From Euborellia annulipes (lineage: Eukaryota; Arthropoda; Insecta; Dermaptera; Anisolabididae), in the NCBI GenBank assembly GCA_023213315.1, contig JAKCPI010003054.1:179185-243184 (forward strand): a stretch of 64,000 bases of DNA, written 5' to 3'. Of the stretch, positions 22,101 through 35,400 are shown in pieces (within the stretch, counting starts at the first letter, position 1; each line of letters opens with the position of its first letter). The notes beneath the pieces are model-generated. The model was given only the letters and a program-made list of their open reading frames with translations, did no database searches and was not told the origin of the DNA. The position numbers were made by a program, and so were the translations under genes.

Positions 22101-22986
22101 GAATGTTCGATCATCATGTTTTAGATATGATAGAATTAGGAATAGAAAATTATAAAGGATTGATTTCCTTTAAAAATGAGAAAGTTTCATATGGAATAAA
22201 ACCTTGTTTGCTCTTTGCCGGAGATATGTTCGAAAAAAATTACGAATATCAGCGAATAAAAAATTTATTAGTTGATTTATTTCAACGAGAACAAGTTGAA
22301 GCAGTTCGACTTCAAGGATTAGAACATGTATTAATGTTTACTGCTGCAGATAATAAGATTTTTATGAGATCCTATAAAATTCTATTGAAAAAATCTGGTA
22401 CAAGAACTCCAAGAGTAGAATTGGAAGAAATTGGACCAAGTGCTGATTTAACTTTAAGAAGAACACAATTAGCATCTGAAGACCTCTATAAATCTGCCCT
22501 TAAAAAACCGAAAGAACTAAAGGTAAATTTCATACCAGGTCTATTCTCTAAGCAAAAACATATAACCAAGTATTTATTAATTTAAATAAGCGAAAAATGT
22601 AGGTACCGCCGGGAGTCGCACCACGGATCCGTCGATTTACGCTCACGGACCGTGGTGCGACTCCCGGTGGTACCTACATTTTTCCCTTATTTAAACCACC
22701 CAGGCGATGTCTTTAGCTCGCAGTCACTAGGGCTTTTTTATAATTTATCAAATTTTCTGTACAATTTGTTAAAATCTTATTTCTTTTTTAATTTTTTCAG
22801 ATTAAGAAAACTAAAAATATAAGTAAAGACACATTTGGAACAAAACATGGAAGAATACATATGGATCGACAAAATTTGGACAAATTAACCACAAGAAAAA
22901 TGAAAGGTCTTAAGAGGACAGCTTCTGAACGGAATGCAATCAAAAAACGAAAAATCGAAAATGGAACTGAAGGAAAGAAAGAATAA
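19154..22986 (+). CDS. RPF2: RPF2, Brix-domain 60S assembly factor, four exons
   Basis: Nucleolar factor that with RRS1 recruits the 5S RNP (5S rRNA, uL18, uL5) to pre-60S particles. Exons: 19154-19176, 19239-19371, 21938-22522 and 22801-22986, GT-AG and in frame. The protein starts MAPLQRVSKPKTRKGKQF. Its Brix domain runs through SLFFFASSNKKRPDNLVLGR-like, RMFDHHVLDMIELGIENYKG, KPCLLFAGDMFEKNYEYQRI, VRLQGLEHVLMFTA, IFMRSYKILLKKSGTRTPRV and EEIGPSADLTLRRTQLASED. The basic tail contains DTFGTKHGRIHMDRQNLDKL and TRKMKGLKRT, as in RPF2. Intron 2 (2.57 kb) holds a gypsy remnant, an R1 copy and a SINE; intron 3 holds a GC-rich hairpin. Confidence 0.97.
19400..21500 (-). mobile_element. Ty3/gypsy remnant (integrase), split by R1
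   Basis: Minus-strand fragments, all in RPF2 intron 2. 21085-21288 contains the integrase zinc-binding pattern (HETHSGIVCMKALARCHVWWPG). 20762-20977 contains integrase core sequence ending IVSDNGTAFTSSEFAKFVGV with GFKHIRSAPIHPPSN. 19485-19800 holds a pol C-terminal-like basic region (GLNGRHVDKIKG, then a charged tail). An R1 copy at 19858-20530 lies between the parts. Frameshifts separate the frames and no LTRs were identified. A dead insertion. Confidence 0.85.
19858..20530 (+). repeat. R1 element copy inside the gypsy remnant
   Basis: Starts TTACTTTCTCTTACCTATGT; has CGATGTCGAGATTTTGATGG, CACGTTTTGAGGTCCCCTGA, a GTGTGT tract, AAAGTACTAG and the palindrome GTTGCCATGGTAAC (20332-20345). It ends in a hairpin with arms AAATCTGGTGTGAC ... 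GTCACACCAGATTT (about 20435-20528). No coding capacity. Confidence 0.9.
21577..21848 (-). repeat. tRNA-derived SINE, family 1, copy b
   Basis: Minus orientation: poly-T at 21577, CA-rich tract, GGCAACTTAGGCCATTTAAG, then the tRNA-like head with GTCCGAACCCGCGA. Exact 12-bp duplication TTATCAACACTT at 21565-21576 and 21849-21860. It lies in RPF2 intron 2, just before the exon 3 acceptor. Confidence 0.95.
22583..22694. repeat. GC-rich near-perfect hairpin in RPF2 intron 3
   Basis: Arms of 44 bp (22583-22626 and 22650-22694 or so) differ at about two positions and share GGGAGTCGCACCACGG against its complement, with a ~23-bp loop. The stem is strongly GC-rich in an AT-rich intron. The short intron means the RPF2 pre-mRNA would carry this stem. 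Confidence 0.9.
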
Positions 22987-23434
22987 AAAAATATATTGTA
23001 TGTATTTTATCATTTTTTTTAATAAATATTTTTTTACATGTTCCTCAAAACCATGTTTACTCATTTAACAAGAGCAAATACTACCAAAAATGTATTTCAA
23101 ACATAATCAGTTCTTTGAACAAATATATTCAGTGTCGTTATTGAAGACCTGTAAAAATAATTTTAAAGGGTTGTTTATGTTGCAAGCTTACCAAGTATAA
23201 TCTTAAATTCTGTGACTTCATTATTGATAATTTACCGCATATAGCTCAAAAGGACCTAGGGTTCTATCGCCAGTTCGTAATACTCCAATGAAAAAAAAGA
23301 TTCATGAAAGTTCTAGGTAAATAGGAAATCAATATTCTTCATTGACAACAGGTTACACGAATTTATTTATTTATTTATTTTAATTGTTACATTTTGAAAT
23401 ACATTATCTATAATAGCCATATTATTTGTTAGTA
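22987..23434. other. Convergent RPF2 / OGDH-like 3' region
   Basis: 448 bp between two converging stops. AATAAA at 23021-23026 is the likely RPF2 polyadenylation signal. The rest is AT-rich without recognisable features; a TTTATTTATTTATTTA run at 23360-23380 reads AATAAATAAA on the minus strand and could serve the E1 gene. Confidence 0.6.
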
Positions 23435-26400
23435 TCACTTCAAAGAAAACGCATTATTTAAAATTGTTTCCTGTTCTTGGGCAAAAATATATCTGTTTCC
23501 AGGAATAGAGGTAGAGCTTGCCGCTCGTCCCACATAAGCAATTTCTTTTTTTGCACGATTCTGAAATAATTTAATAATAAAATATTGAGCTATATACAGA
23601 TTGACATTCAAAAACCCGTTAACTCCTTAACCCGGAGTGAGGGATCTTGGATGATAATAAATGAAAATGACAAAATATCTGCACAATAGAAAGAAAAACA
23701 CTAAATATTCACCAAATGAATAAAACATATCTACAAAATGTTAATCATTACCCTTAACTGTAACCACAGCCTGTTAGTGTTTTGAAATTCATGCCAGAAA
23801 TTTGAACTCAATTAAAGATGACCAAGATGAGTGTTAAGTTTATATATATATAAATATTCTAGGTTTCCGGGGCTTTGAAGTGAAATTTTCTTGGGTTTAA
23901 GGTTTTTGAGATTAATTCAACCATCTTTTAGAACCATTTCAAGAGGGCTAGGAGATGATGGAGGCGGTGTTTTTGACATCGCACTCTTGCTGGTCTAAGT
24001 TTATCCAACCACACTAATACATCCGAATTCAAGCAATCCCTCCCAAATCTAAAAGGCAAGTTCTGAGATATCCACCGACCAGACTTGGGACCAGCCACCA
24101 CTTTTCAAAATGGCTTTAAATAGATGCAATTCTCAATTGGAAGATTACTCCTTAATAGGTAGCAGGTTCTTAAAGAAATATATCAATAATATTGCTATCT
24201 ATTAAGGAGTAATCTTCCAATTGAGAATTGCGTATGATCTTCTTACAACCTCCAAATATTGATTTAAATAGATGGCCGGAAAGTCAAGTTAATTTTAACA
24301 ACCACCTTGGCTTAACCCAAGAAAATTCCACTTAACATATATATACAGAATATACTTATCTAATGGATCTTTTTTCAAAAAGAAATATTTGAAATTATTA
24401 CAGATTTTATTCTTACTTGCATTAATGTGGCTAATCTTGGTAAAATATAAGTCCAAAATCCTTGATTTTTAGGTTCATCTTGAGCCCATGCAACATCAGC
24501 GTTAGGACATTTTATTAATTCCTCTTTGATTAAATCATAAGGAAATGGAGAAATTTGTTCTATTCTAATAAGAGCTACTTGACCTTTCAATTTTCTCTTC
24601 CACCTTTCTTTTCTAAAATATACAATAGTGATAAAAATTTATATTAAAAAAAAAAAATTTGCAAAAAACATTTTAATTACTTGAAATCGTGAAAAAGTCT
24701 ACCAGTCAAAAAAATGATTTTTTTTACTTTATCATAGTCTCTAATAGTTGTATCGGGAATTATTCGTTTCATTGAACTAGCCATAAATTCTTCAAAAGTA
24801 GACACGCACTCAGGATGACGAATAAGGAGTTTTGGAGACAAATGGATAAGTGGCTTTTTTATAGGCAATTTCATCTTAAATTCAAGAATTTTTATCAATA
24901 CTTAACTACTGAATGTTTTTCTATAAAATATTAGAGATAAAATTATTAGATCTAACAAGTAAGATGTTTTGGTGCAAATGGGAATGAGAGAGTGCACTAT
25001 TCTCGCTAGTCACCAATTAGGGCTTAGGATAGATGGTAGTATCATTTAATATAGTACACTGTCTGTGCTTATTGATTTTGTTTGATGAAAATAATTATTA
25101 AAATAAAATTGTTTAGCTAAAGTTTCAAAAGACTTATGGTTTCATTTCAACTCCACCAAATACTCGCATAATCTCTACCCGTGTAAAACAATAATTTTCA
25201 TTTTACTTTCTCTTACCTATGTATATATGTAAATATATATAGAGAGAAAGTATTGGATTCATGTCAAAAATTCGATGTCGAGATTTTGATGGATCTTCAC
25301 GTTTTGAGGTCCCCTGAATCCAAAAAAGTGGTTTTCGCGACATGGTCTGTCTGTGGGTGGGTGGGTGGGTGGGTGGGTGTGTGTGTGGGTGTGTGTTCAA
25401 TTTTAAGGATGAAGGAATTGAGCTACGAGGTTGAAATTTTATATTTAAGTTAAACACCCCCGGGACCAGAAAAATAAGCTTTTAATCAAAATCGGCCAAA
25501 GAGTACTAGTACTTTACTGATGTACTTTTTCAGTTTTTTTTGATTTTCTCAAAATTTGCTCCAACGATTTTTTTAAAATTCAAAAATCAATTATTTTTTA
25601 GATGCTCTTTCAAATGTATATTCTCATTTTGCAATTGAAATCTTCTGAAGACCACTTTACTCTTGTATTTCATAGGGAAGATAGGAGAAATGGTTGCCAT
25701 GGTAACAAAATATAAATATTTTCCCATACTTATAAATTTTACATCTGAATTCATATGTTCCGTACTGTCGGGAACTAAATATATGTCGACACAAAAAATC
25801 TGGTGTGACAAGCACAGAACACAACTTTCGATTACCGAAGGTAAGAGAAAGTTGTGTGCTGTGCGCCAGTCACACCAGATTTTTTTTTTATATTATTAAT
25901 TTATAAAATGTTTACTTGTCTTCTTAAAGCATGGAAATATGTGGAAGGGATTGATGGCAAAATTACTATCCAATTAATTTCAAGTAACTGCAAAGCAGGA
26001 TCTCGAGTAAGCAGTTCATCTTGCGATTCAGGAATAGGATCAGGTTCATCATTACAACATTGTAACATTCTTTCTGGAGAACCGCTTGAATGCTCTGGGC
26101 CCTGACCTAAAAAAATTATATTAATCAATCTATAAAATACCTGCAAAACTCATATTCTTCACTTTTAGTTAATATGGGTGTTTTTACTCTTAATGTTGAT
26201 TCCCCTATGAATCAAGCCAAATTATGAGTGCTGATAAACAAAGAGAGGCTGATTTTTATTTCACTCCATTTAAATCTTTACATGATCTTTTTCAAAGTAG
26301 TCCTCTCCTAATTCAATGCACTTTTTATAGCGTCTCTGCCAGTCCTTGAACACATATTGCAGACAATTCTTTGTCAGGTCCTTGAAAATCGCCTCACTTT

Positions 26401-29400
26401 TGTTGAGCACTACTTCGGAGTTACCGGTATGCAGTTCCCCCTCACTTGTCAGTATTGGCTGCACTGAGGAAGCCCATTCGAAAGAAACGACCAGAGCTTT
26501 CTCGGACTGAATGGCGACTTCATCATGACAATGCACGACCTCAGGTCACGATTCGATTTCTGGCTTGATTCAACATTACTTGTGTACCGCATCCATCTAC
26601 CTTGTTGCCTAGATCTTGGACCCTGTGATTTTTTTTATTCCCATCACTAAAAGCAAAGCTTAGGGCATTCGTTTTGAGAACTGTGAAGCAGTGATCAAGA
26701 AAAGTGAAGCGATTCTCAAGGACCTGACAAAGAATGGTCTGCAACATGTGTTCAAGAACTGGCAGAGTCGCTATAAATAGTGCATTGAAGGAGAGGACTA
26801 CTTTGAAAGAGATTGAAATGGAGTAATAAACCTCCATGAAAAAATCAGTCTCAGTCTTTGATCAGCCCTCGTATATAAGTGAAATTCTAGTATAATTAAA
26901 TGTAGTTGCGTAACTTACTTGGAGAACATGAGTTTTGCAATTAAATCATTGATTTAAAAAATTTTTCATCAAATGAAATCAAAACAAATACAAATATATT
27001 AATAAATTTGAATTACCTTCTACTCCATGAGGAAGATTAATAACCATCCCAGAGCTCCGAGCCCATTTCATCTCTCCACAACATACATATTCATCCAATA
27101 TAGTTTGTCCTCCATTAACAAAATCTCCAAATTGGGCTTCCCAGATCACCAAACATTTCGGGTGAAGTATGCTATATCTAAAAAAAAAAATTAAAGGATG
27201 TTTTAAATGGACTCGATTATGTATTCCTGAACCAGAGAAGACAAACTGATTTTCTTTCAATTTCAATAATCCAGGATAATTATGAATTCCCTTCCTTAGT
27301 CTCTCTAATCACGAGAAGAGTGATCGATACAACGGGGATTTCTCTGCTTTGAGAAGAAGTTCTTCCGGCCAAAGACATTAAACTAAGCTATTTGGTTTTT
27401 TCTTTTTTAATACTGGTTCGCAGATTGGTTAGACCCCGTTCGGGTAGCTCGTAGTTAGCATTCACAAACCCAACCAAGGTTTGAACTCGAGAATAAAATC
27501 AATATTATCTTACCCATATTCAAAAGCGAGGGTTCCAAATTCACTTATTGGAGAATTATGACAAGAATATTTTCCTTGCTTTGGATCAATTCCTGACAAA
27601 ACATTATATGTTTTTCTTTGATCATTTTGATCATGTATTACATGATGACGATGGCTAAAAAATAATTTTTTTTTTTAGAAATTTCTAATAAAATTAAATT
27701 GTTTGGTTTTATGAAATCAAGATGCAAGTGAAACTTTTTTCGGATCGTAGGTCTTCGGCGAGCAAATGCAGTTTTTTTTTAAATAAAGAAAAGACGTAGA
27801 CCTAAAAGTTCCTCTTTGAACATCTTCTCCTGTCAATCGACAATCATAGCCATCGAGTAATAAGGAAGCCAATGCGATTGATTCCCCCATCGACCAATCA
27901 ATTTTACGATTTTTAAAAAAATGCCTTCGTTGTTTAAATATTCTCGTTAATGCAGGGTGAACCTAAAAATATCAACAAATATGAAGTGTTTGTAGATTTT
28001 AAAGGATAATAAAAAAAAAAAAAAAATTACTTTCATGTCTTTGGGTAATTGATTAATATGATTTCCAATTTTAAGAATAAGTTCTTCACTAATACCAGTA
28101 TTTATGGGTGCTCTTAGATCAGCTTCACTTATATCATCAAAATGCCTAGTAGGAACATCAGTCCAATCTCTTATAACAAAAAATTTGGCCTCATTAGACT
28201 TTTTAAAATCTTCCTATAAAAATTTATAATTCAGATTATAAAACATAATTAAAAAATATCTTAGTTTACTCTCACCTCATAATCGTTATCTATTTTATCA
28301 ATAATTTCTTTTTTTTTAGATTCCTGCATAATTCCTTCTTTAATTAACTGGTTTCCGTATTCTATATTTAGGGGGGTCATTTTGTTGATAATCTGACGAA
28401 ATATAATAAAAGATATATAATAGTATTTATAAACTATTCATTATTAAAAGTCAACGAAAATCAAACAAATACATATGATTAAATATAGCCCTACCATCCT
28501 GCCATCTGTTGTTAAATTTCGTAATAGTTGGGCGGGGTAAGACCCCTAACGCCATCTTATCGGCAAAAACATGCGAACAGCTTACCTCCTGAACCGTCTT
28601 AACTACCAAGATTAATTTAATATAAAGATTTACTCACCTTATATACTGAAGGTTGGGTAAAACGCGGTTCATCTTGTTCATTATGCCCATATAAACGATA
28701 ACATACTATATCTAAGCAAACATCCTTTTTAAATTTTTGTCGAAAGTCAAATAGAATTTTGGTTGCCCTAAGAACTTCTTCGGGATAATTTCCATTTACA
28801 CGAATAATTGGCGCTCCTACAATATGAAAAACATCGCTACAATTACGCATTGATCTTGAATTTTCAGGGTCTGATGTAAAACCGATCTGGAAAAAAATAC
28901 AATTTATGATGCAGTACACAGTATATTTTTGTTTAAAGTTTGGTAACTTTATATTCAAGAGGAGTTAAAGAATATTGAAAATATAGTCTATAAAATTTTT
29001 TATGAATATTATTATACATACAGTAAAAATGTGTATAATTTAAACTATGTAGAATCTAATTTTAAAATAACAAAATGGAATAAAGACCTGATTATTAATG
29101 ATTATATGAAAGACTCCGTGGATTGCAAATCCTTCTGGACAATTATGAGCAAGACTTTCAAAAACACTAGCTAACGAAGATACTGATGCATCTCCATGAA
29201 TGCAAAGTGGGAGCACTTTGGTTCCTGTATTATCGTTAAGAAGATCCATTTGGGCTCTTGTTTTACCCATTAATACTGCATTTACACTCTCAAGATGAGA
29301 GGGGTTGGATATTAAACTGACCTAAAAAAAATATATATAAAATAAAAAAAAATGTTAAATTTCTTTAATTATTTTAATAACATTTCGATTTTACCTTTAT

Positions 29401-32400
29401 TGATTTTCCATTTTTAAATGTTCTTGTTTTAGTTCCTCCAAAATGATAATGAACATCACTACAATAATAATGTTTTTCTTTCAATGGAAGATGTCTATAA
29501 TAGGAGAACATATCTGAAGCAGACTCCAGGCAACTATTGCATAGAATATTTAATCTACCTCGATGAGACATGGCCAATTCCAAGAACTAAATCAAAAATT
29601 AATTATTAAATAAATAAGAAAATTAAAATACAACTTAAAAATAAGTTAAGAAAATAATAATAATTTTTTCCAAAAATTTTTTCACTGGGTCTGCCAAATG
29701 AAGTTTCCTAATTATTTTAATAAATTCCTACCTGGCATCTCCATCAGCCATACCGTGACAAGTCACCCCGACCTACTTCACAGCTAATCTTAAAATCTTG
29801 TCTTGATTTCGAAATCTTTCAAAAATGTTTTCAACCGATCAAAGCTTGTTTTCAATACATTGTAGTTTAATGAAGGAAGGCAGGTTTTCAAGAATTTGTG
29901 CAATAAATGGTGTATTGTTCATTATCGTCAGTATGAGCCTTCTTTGACCTGTGCTTTCCCTAAGGTCATGTCGCATTGTGATTTGGGAACCATCATCAAA
30001 ACTAGGTAGATTCATACACACATATTTTTATATAGCCTACTGTTAAAACTGGATCTGGAAGAAATCGACATATGCAGATTCCGTGAATCCCCACCTCATC
30101 TCCTGAGATTGTGGAGCCCTAGCCCACAAGAGAAGATTATTAGGAGCATATTGTCTGTCATCGAAGGAACTTTCATCCTTAGAACTGCGCCAGATCCTCA
30201 GCTTTTAAGAAGCCACTGGTCTGAAAAGGATACTCTAAACAGGGACTGGTAGGAGAATGCTAGAAATGGGGGCACACTAGATCCAGGAGGTCGCAGTGCA
30301 ATACAACACCCCTTCGACGGAATCTACAATACAATCTACATAGATTTAAAAATTATAAGAACTTCGGGATATAGGCCTCTCCACCTTCTAATAACTAAGG
30401 CTAATTTACTGAATCGAGATGGTCTAATAAGGAATTGACAATAATGAGTAGCATATCGTAATTTCTTCTCTCGTTGGTTTTGTTATTTTAATAACCTGTC
30501 TTCCTTTATTCTACGACAATAATATAAAAAACTATTTTTAGCAAGTACTCAAGATCGTTCTTAAATAAAAAGAACCAAAGCGGCGATTGGAAACTGCATA
30601 CAGACTCTTTTTTATTGGCTGCTTCTGCCCACAATTATCCATATAGATAAACTAATTTGGAGAAAACATTCAATCTTTTTTAAACTAAATGTTTTAATTT
30701 TAGTATTATTTATTTATACCTAATTCTTTTTTTAAAACAACATATTTACTTTATAATCTTGTTCAGCAGAAATTTGAATAAGTTTTTCAATAGCTAATGC
30801 CGTGGTTTCGCTTCCTTCTATTCCAAATCTTTTCTCGGCAGGGTATTTTTTCCCTAAAAACAGTTCAAATTGCTTTGTCCTTTCTAAAATTTCATATATC
30901 TTAATTTTTTCTTCCTGAAAATAGATCGATATTTTAGAAAATATATTTATTGTATATTAATATTATCGAAGAATTGTTTATCTCTTTGGTAAAATTCAAT
31001 TAAAATAATTTAAAAATTTTTGAGATGAACTATCCACCATCAAATATTAAATAAGTAAATAATTTGTATCCTTATCATTAATTCTAATTATATAGAGATT
31101 ATATTATTACCTTATTAAATATCATTGGGGTTTCAAAACGATCAAATATATAACTTTCCTCTTCATCATTTAATATGTGAAGGGCTTCAACTGCAGAATG
31201 TTGAGTATAAGTTTTTTCTAAATTTTCAATTAATTGTTTCAAGTTCCAATTATTTTCTTGTCCACTAAACCGAATAGGAATTTGCTAAAGAACAAATGGT
31301 TTGAACTAATCTGATCTGTCAAATTTGCCGATTATTTACTAATAAATAATAATACTGGGATATAGAAAATATACTAAATCAAGTCAAAAGATTTTTTTTG
31401 TCATGTAATTAATTAATAATTATTGACGAAGTTTGTAAGTTTATCTTGTTCAATTCTAAGAAGTTGATTTTCTCGGTCCGTTCTCTGGATGGACGGTGAT
31501 TTAAAAATAAAGTATTTTTAAATTAATTTATTATAAGAGGTTTTTTATTATTAGGTTTACGATGGATGTCAATTTACAAATAATAAAGGGCCAAAGAGAA
31601 GGCATAATTGTGCCTAAATGATGGGTAAATTGGCCTACACAAACCTAATAATAAAAAAAAACCTCTTATAATAAATTAATTTAAAAATAATTTATTTTTA
31701 AAACTCATCGTCCATCCAGAGTAGCGACCGAGAAAAGCAACTTCTTAGAATTAAACAATAATCATCATCATTATTCTTATTATCACTATAATAATTATAA
31801 TTATAATCATTACTATAATATAAAGAGCTATTTTGTCATATTGGATGGGAGAAAGTAAAGATTTGCAAACATCTGTTGAATCTACTGAAGATAATTCCAT
31901 ATCACTGGGGTTGAAATATTTACAAATGAACGGATAATACGCAAAAGTATTTATTTTTTTGGCCAACGGCCCTTATAATTAAATTGATAAAAATATTTTA
32001 CCAAATCCATTGCGCCTGAAGGAAGATTATCAACAATTGGTCCAATAAGTTCTTTAATAGGAACCCCTTTCCGATCTACATATCTAAAAAAAAAAAAAAA
32101 ACCTAGTTAAAGTACAAATAAATATACAATCATTACATTATTGACACCCAGTATAGAAAATATATCTATGACTCAGCTAAAGTCCAAATCGGGGATTTTT
32201 ACTTTCTCGTATAGAGAAAGTTATGTAATCGTAAAAAAATTCGACTTCGAGATTTTGATGTTTCTCCACGTTTTAGACCTCCCTGAGTCCAAAAAAACCA
32301 TTTTTGGCATTATGTCGTGTGTGTGTGTGTGTGTGTGTGTGTGAACACGATTGCTTAAAAACCAAAGCAGCTAGATCGATGAAATTTGGTATATGCTCCT

Positions 32401-35400
32401 TACACTAAAATTGTAGATTTCTATCAACTTTTGGAGTAAATACGTCACTTGGAAGTAGTACTTTACTTAAAAAGTTTTTTCAAAAATTTCGAAATTTTCA
32501 ATTTTTTTGTTATATTATGATAAAATCCTCTATTTTAAAAAGCTTTTATTCTTTGACATTTTTACGAAAACTGAATAGTTTTTGAAATAATCACAGAAGA
32601 AATAGAAAATATTCGTTAATTTTGATAAAAAATCAAAACAAAATCATACAGGTGTCATTAAAAAAAGGATAAATATAAACAAATGAATTTGTGAAACAAA
32701 TGAATAGATAGAATAAAATAACTGATTTGTGCTGCACTCTTGTGGAGACTTTAACAATTATACTTATAATTCTAAACGTCTCCGCAAGATCGCAGCACAA
32801 ATCAGCTTGAATAGGAACACTCCTGTCTGTTTTTAATCTCCTGATACAAAAAAAATATTTTGTATTAAAATCTTTATAATAGATAGAATAAAATAACTGA
32901 TTTGTGCTGCACTCTTGTGGTATAATATGGCATTACACTCCATATCTTACAGGCTAAGGCAACTTCTATTTAAATCCATTGTTCTTATATCATTAATTTG
33001 TGATAATACCCTGCTCATTTACTCCTCCAAATTTGTTCTCGCCCTCGGGGTTTGGTGTAGGGGTTAGCGTGTAAACCTCGTATACCAAAAGTCGCGGGTT
33101 CGGACCCCAGGCAGTCTGATGATTTTATTTAAGCCATTTGGATACTAATATGTATATTAATCTCTATAACGAATATCGTAAAAGTCTTAAATGGCCTAAC
33201 TTGCCAAAAAGACTGTGTGTATGTGTGTGTGAATGTGAGTGTGAATGAGAAAAAAGTGTGACTGTTTTTTTTTTTATAAGAAAAGAAAAAAAAAAATTAA
33301 AATTGTGGCCTTCATGCCAACATAAATAAAAAAAAGAGTCAAAATTCCCTAAAGCAAAATTTATATTCCACAAATCATTTCTCTCGTTATAATGACAGAT
33401 AAATAAAATTATAGGTTAGCATTAAAAATAAAAGGAAATAGATAATATGATTTAAAAAAAAAAAAGTGCAGGAGGTGGATTTGAACTCGCGAAGCTTGGT
33501 TACGAGAGAATGGAAAAAAAATATAGATCGGTTGATGACGAATTAACCACTTGCGCCACACTTAAGTTAATTTTAATGATGAAAAATAAGCCATAAAAGA
33601 AACATAAAATAAAAGAAGTATTAAAAAAATTTTAATATTCCACATATGATATATCATTTTTCATTACTTTTTATACGGATTAATAATTTATAATCGAAAT
33701 TCCTATAGCATGCCTAGTTTTCAAATAATTCAATGGTCAAACGTCAGATTGTTTATGCCTTGATGTAATTAAACCAAAAACTCTATCTAACATATGATAC
33801 ATGTCATTAATTCTTGAATTCCCCCCGATTCCAGAGAAGTAAAGCCTTTTTAATTATATGATCTAATTTTAGAGTTATTGGCGATCAAAGTTTAGCTTAT
33901 TTTCGACCTTAATGACATCAACATTCAATTTTCTATATTATCGAAAAAGCTTATTTAGCATTGTCTGATTAAAACCAAATTTTTACCAGAGATTTATAAT
34001 TAATAAATGAGTTTTTTACTAAAGTTTCATAAAGATTGATAAAGAAATAAATAAAATATTGACTATTTTGTAAATTGAGTTTTAGAATTCGGGATCCCGG
34101 ATGTGTAAAGAGAGCCGTCTATGAACCGGCTCTAGGCTTGCAACTGAGATCCCAAATTCTAAAACTCAATTTACAAAATAGTCAATATTTTATTTATTTC
34201 TTTATCAATCTTTATGAAACTTTAGAAAAAAACTCATTTTTTCATTATAAATCTCTGGTAAAAATTTGGTTTTAATCAGACAATGCTAAATAAGCTTTTT
34301 CGATAATATAGAAAATTGAGTGTTAAGGTCGAAAATAGTCTTAACTTTGATCGCCAATAACTCTAAAATTAGATCATAAAATTAAAAGGGGTTTAGTTAT
34401 TTGGAATCAGGAGAAATTCAAGAATTAATAACATGTATCATATGATATATAGACTTTTTGGTTTGATTATATTAAAGCATTCACAATGTGACGTTTGTCC
34501 ATTGAATAATTCGAAATCTATGCATGCTAGTGAAATTTTAATTATAAATTAATAATCTGCGTAAAATCTAGTAAAAAATGATATATCATATGTGCAATAT
34601 TAAAATTTTTTTAACACCACTTTTATTCGATGTTTCTTACATGGTCTATTTTCCTTTAAAGTAATAAATTAATCCATAGCTGAAACGGTTAAATCATCGG
34701 TAAAAATTATTTTTTTCCCTCCTCCTTTATCCCAACTTGCGCGAGTTCAAATCCATCTCGTGCAGTGTTTTTTTAAATTAAATTCCCTCTATATTTAGTT
34801 ATCATTTTCGAAAAAATGAAATAAATAAAAAATCAAACAATATAAATACAAGCTATTGAAATGTTGCCAGATTTAGTTTAGTCGCATGGGCGTAACTACA
34901 GAATTTGGCTGGGGAGGGGGACATATGGGACCAGAAGTGGCGTACCGAGGGGGGGGGGGCGAGGGAGGCGGTCCGCCCCAGGCCCCGAGTCGGCATAGGC
35001 CTCCATATACTTATAAAAAAAAAATTTAATGAAAATTTCTCTTTGAGAGGCTCCAGAGCCCTCAGGGCTCAAGAAATTTAGATAAAAAAAAAAATTTAAT
35101 GAAAATTTCTCTTTGAGAGGCCCCAGAGCCCTCAGGGCTCAAGTAAAAACGGAAAAATTTAGATTAAAAAAAAAAAAATAAATAAAGGGTCGGACTAAGC
35201 CGAGCGCACAACTTTGCCCCCCCCCCATTATTCAAAGAAATAACGCAACGCGTTTGTTATTTGTTTTGATTTTGCTCTGTTGCTATTAGGAACCGACCGA
35301 ATATTCGGTTTCGGTTACGGTTTCGGCCACTTTCGGCCAAAAATCCTGGTTTCGGCCTTAGTTTCGGTTTCGGCCAAAAAGTAGCCGAAACTTTCGGCCG

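Noticed and set aside
25203..25457. Recurring small frames ([16 protein letters not shown] and similar)
   Set aside because: They recur only because R1 recurs, are open in several frames and contain tandem-repeat peptides; no sign of selection on protein.
33465..33575. Possible genuine tRNA genes
   Set aside because: The A- and B-box-like heads lack a full cloverleaf with paired acceptor stem and are attached to repeated SINE bodies with target duplications.
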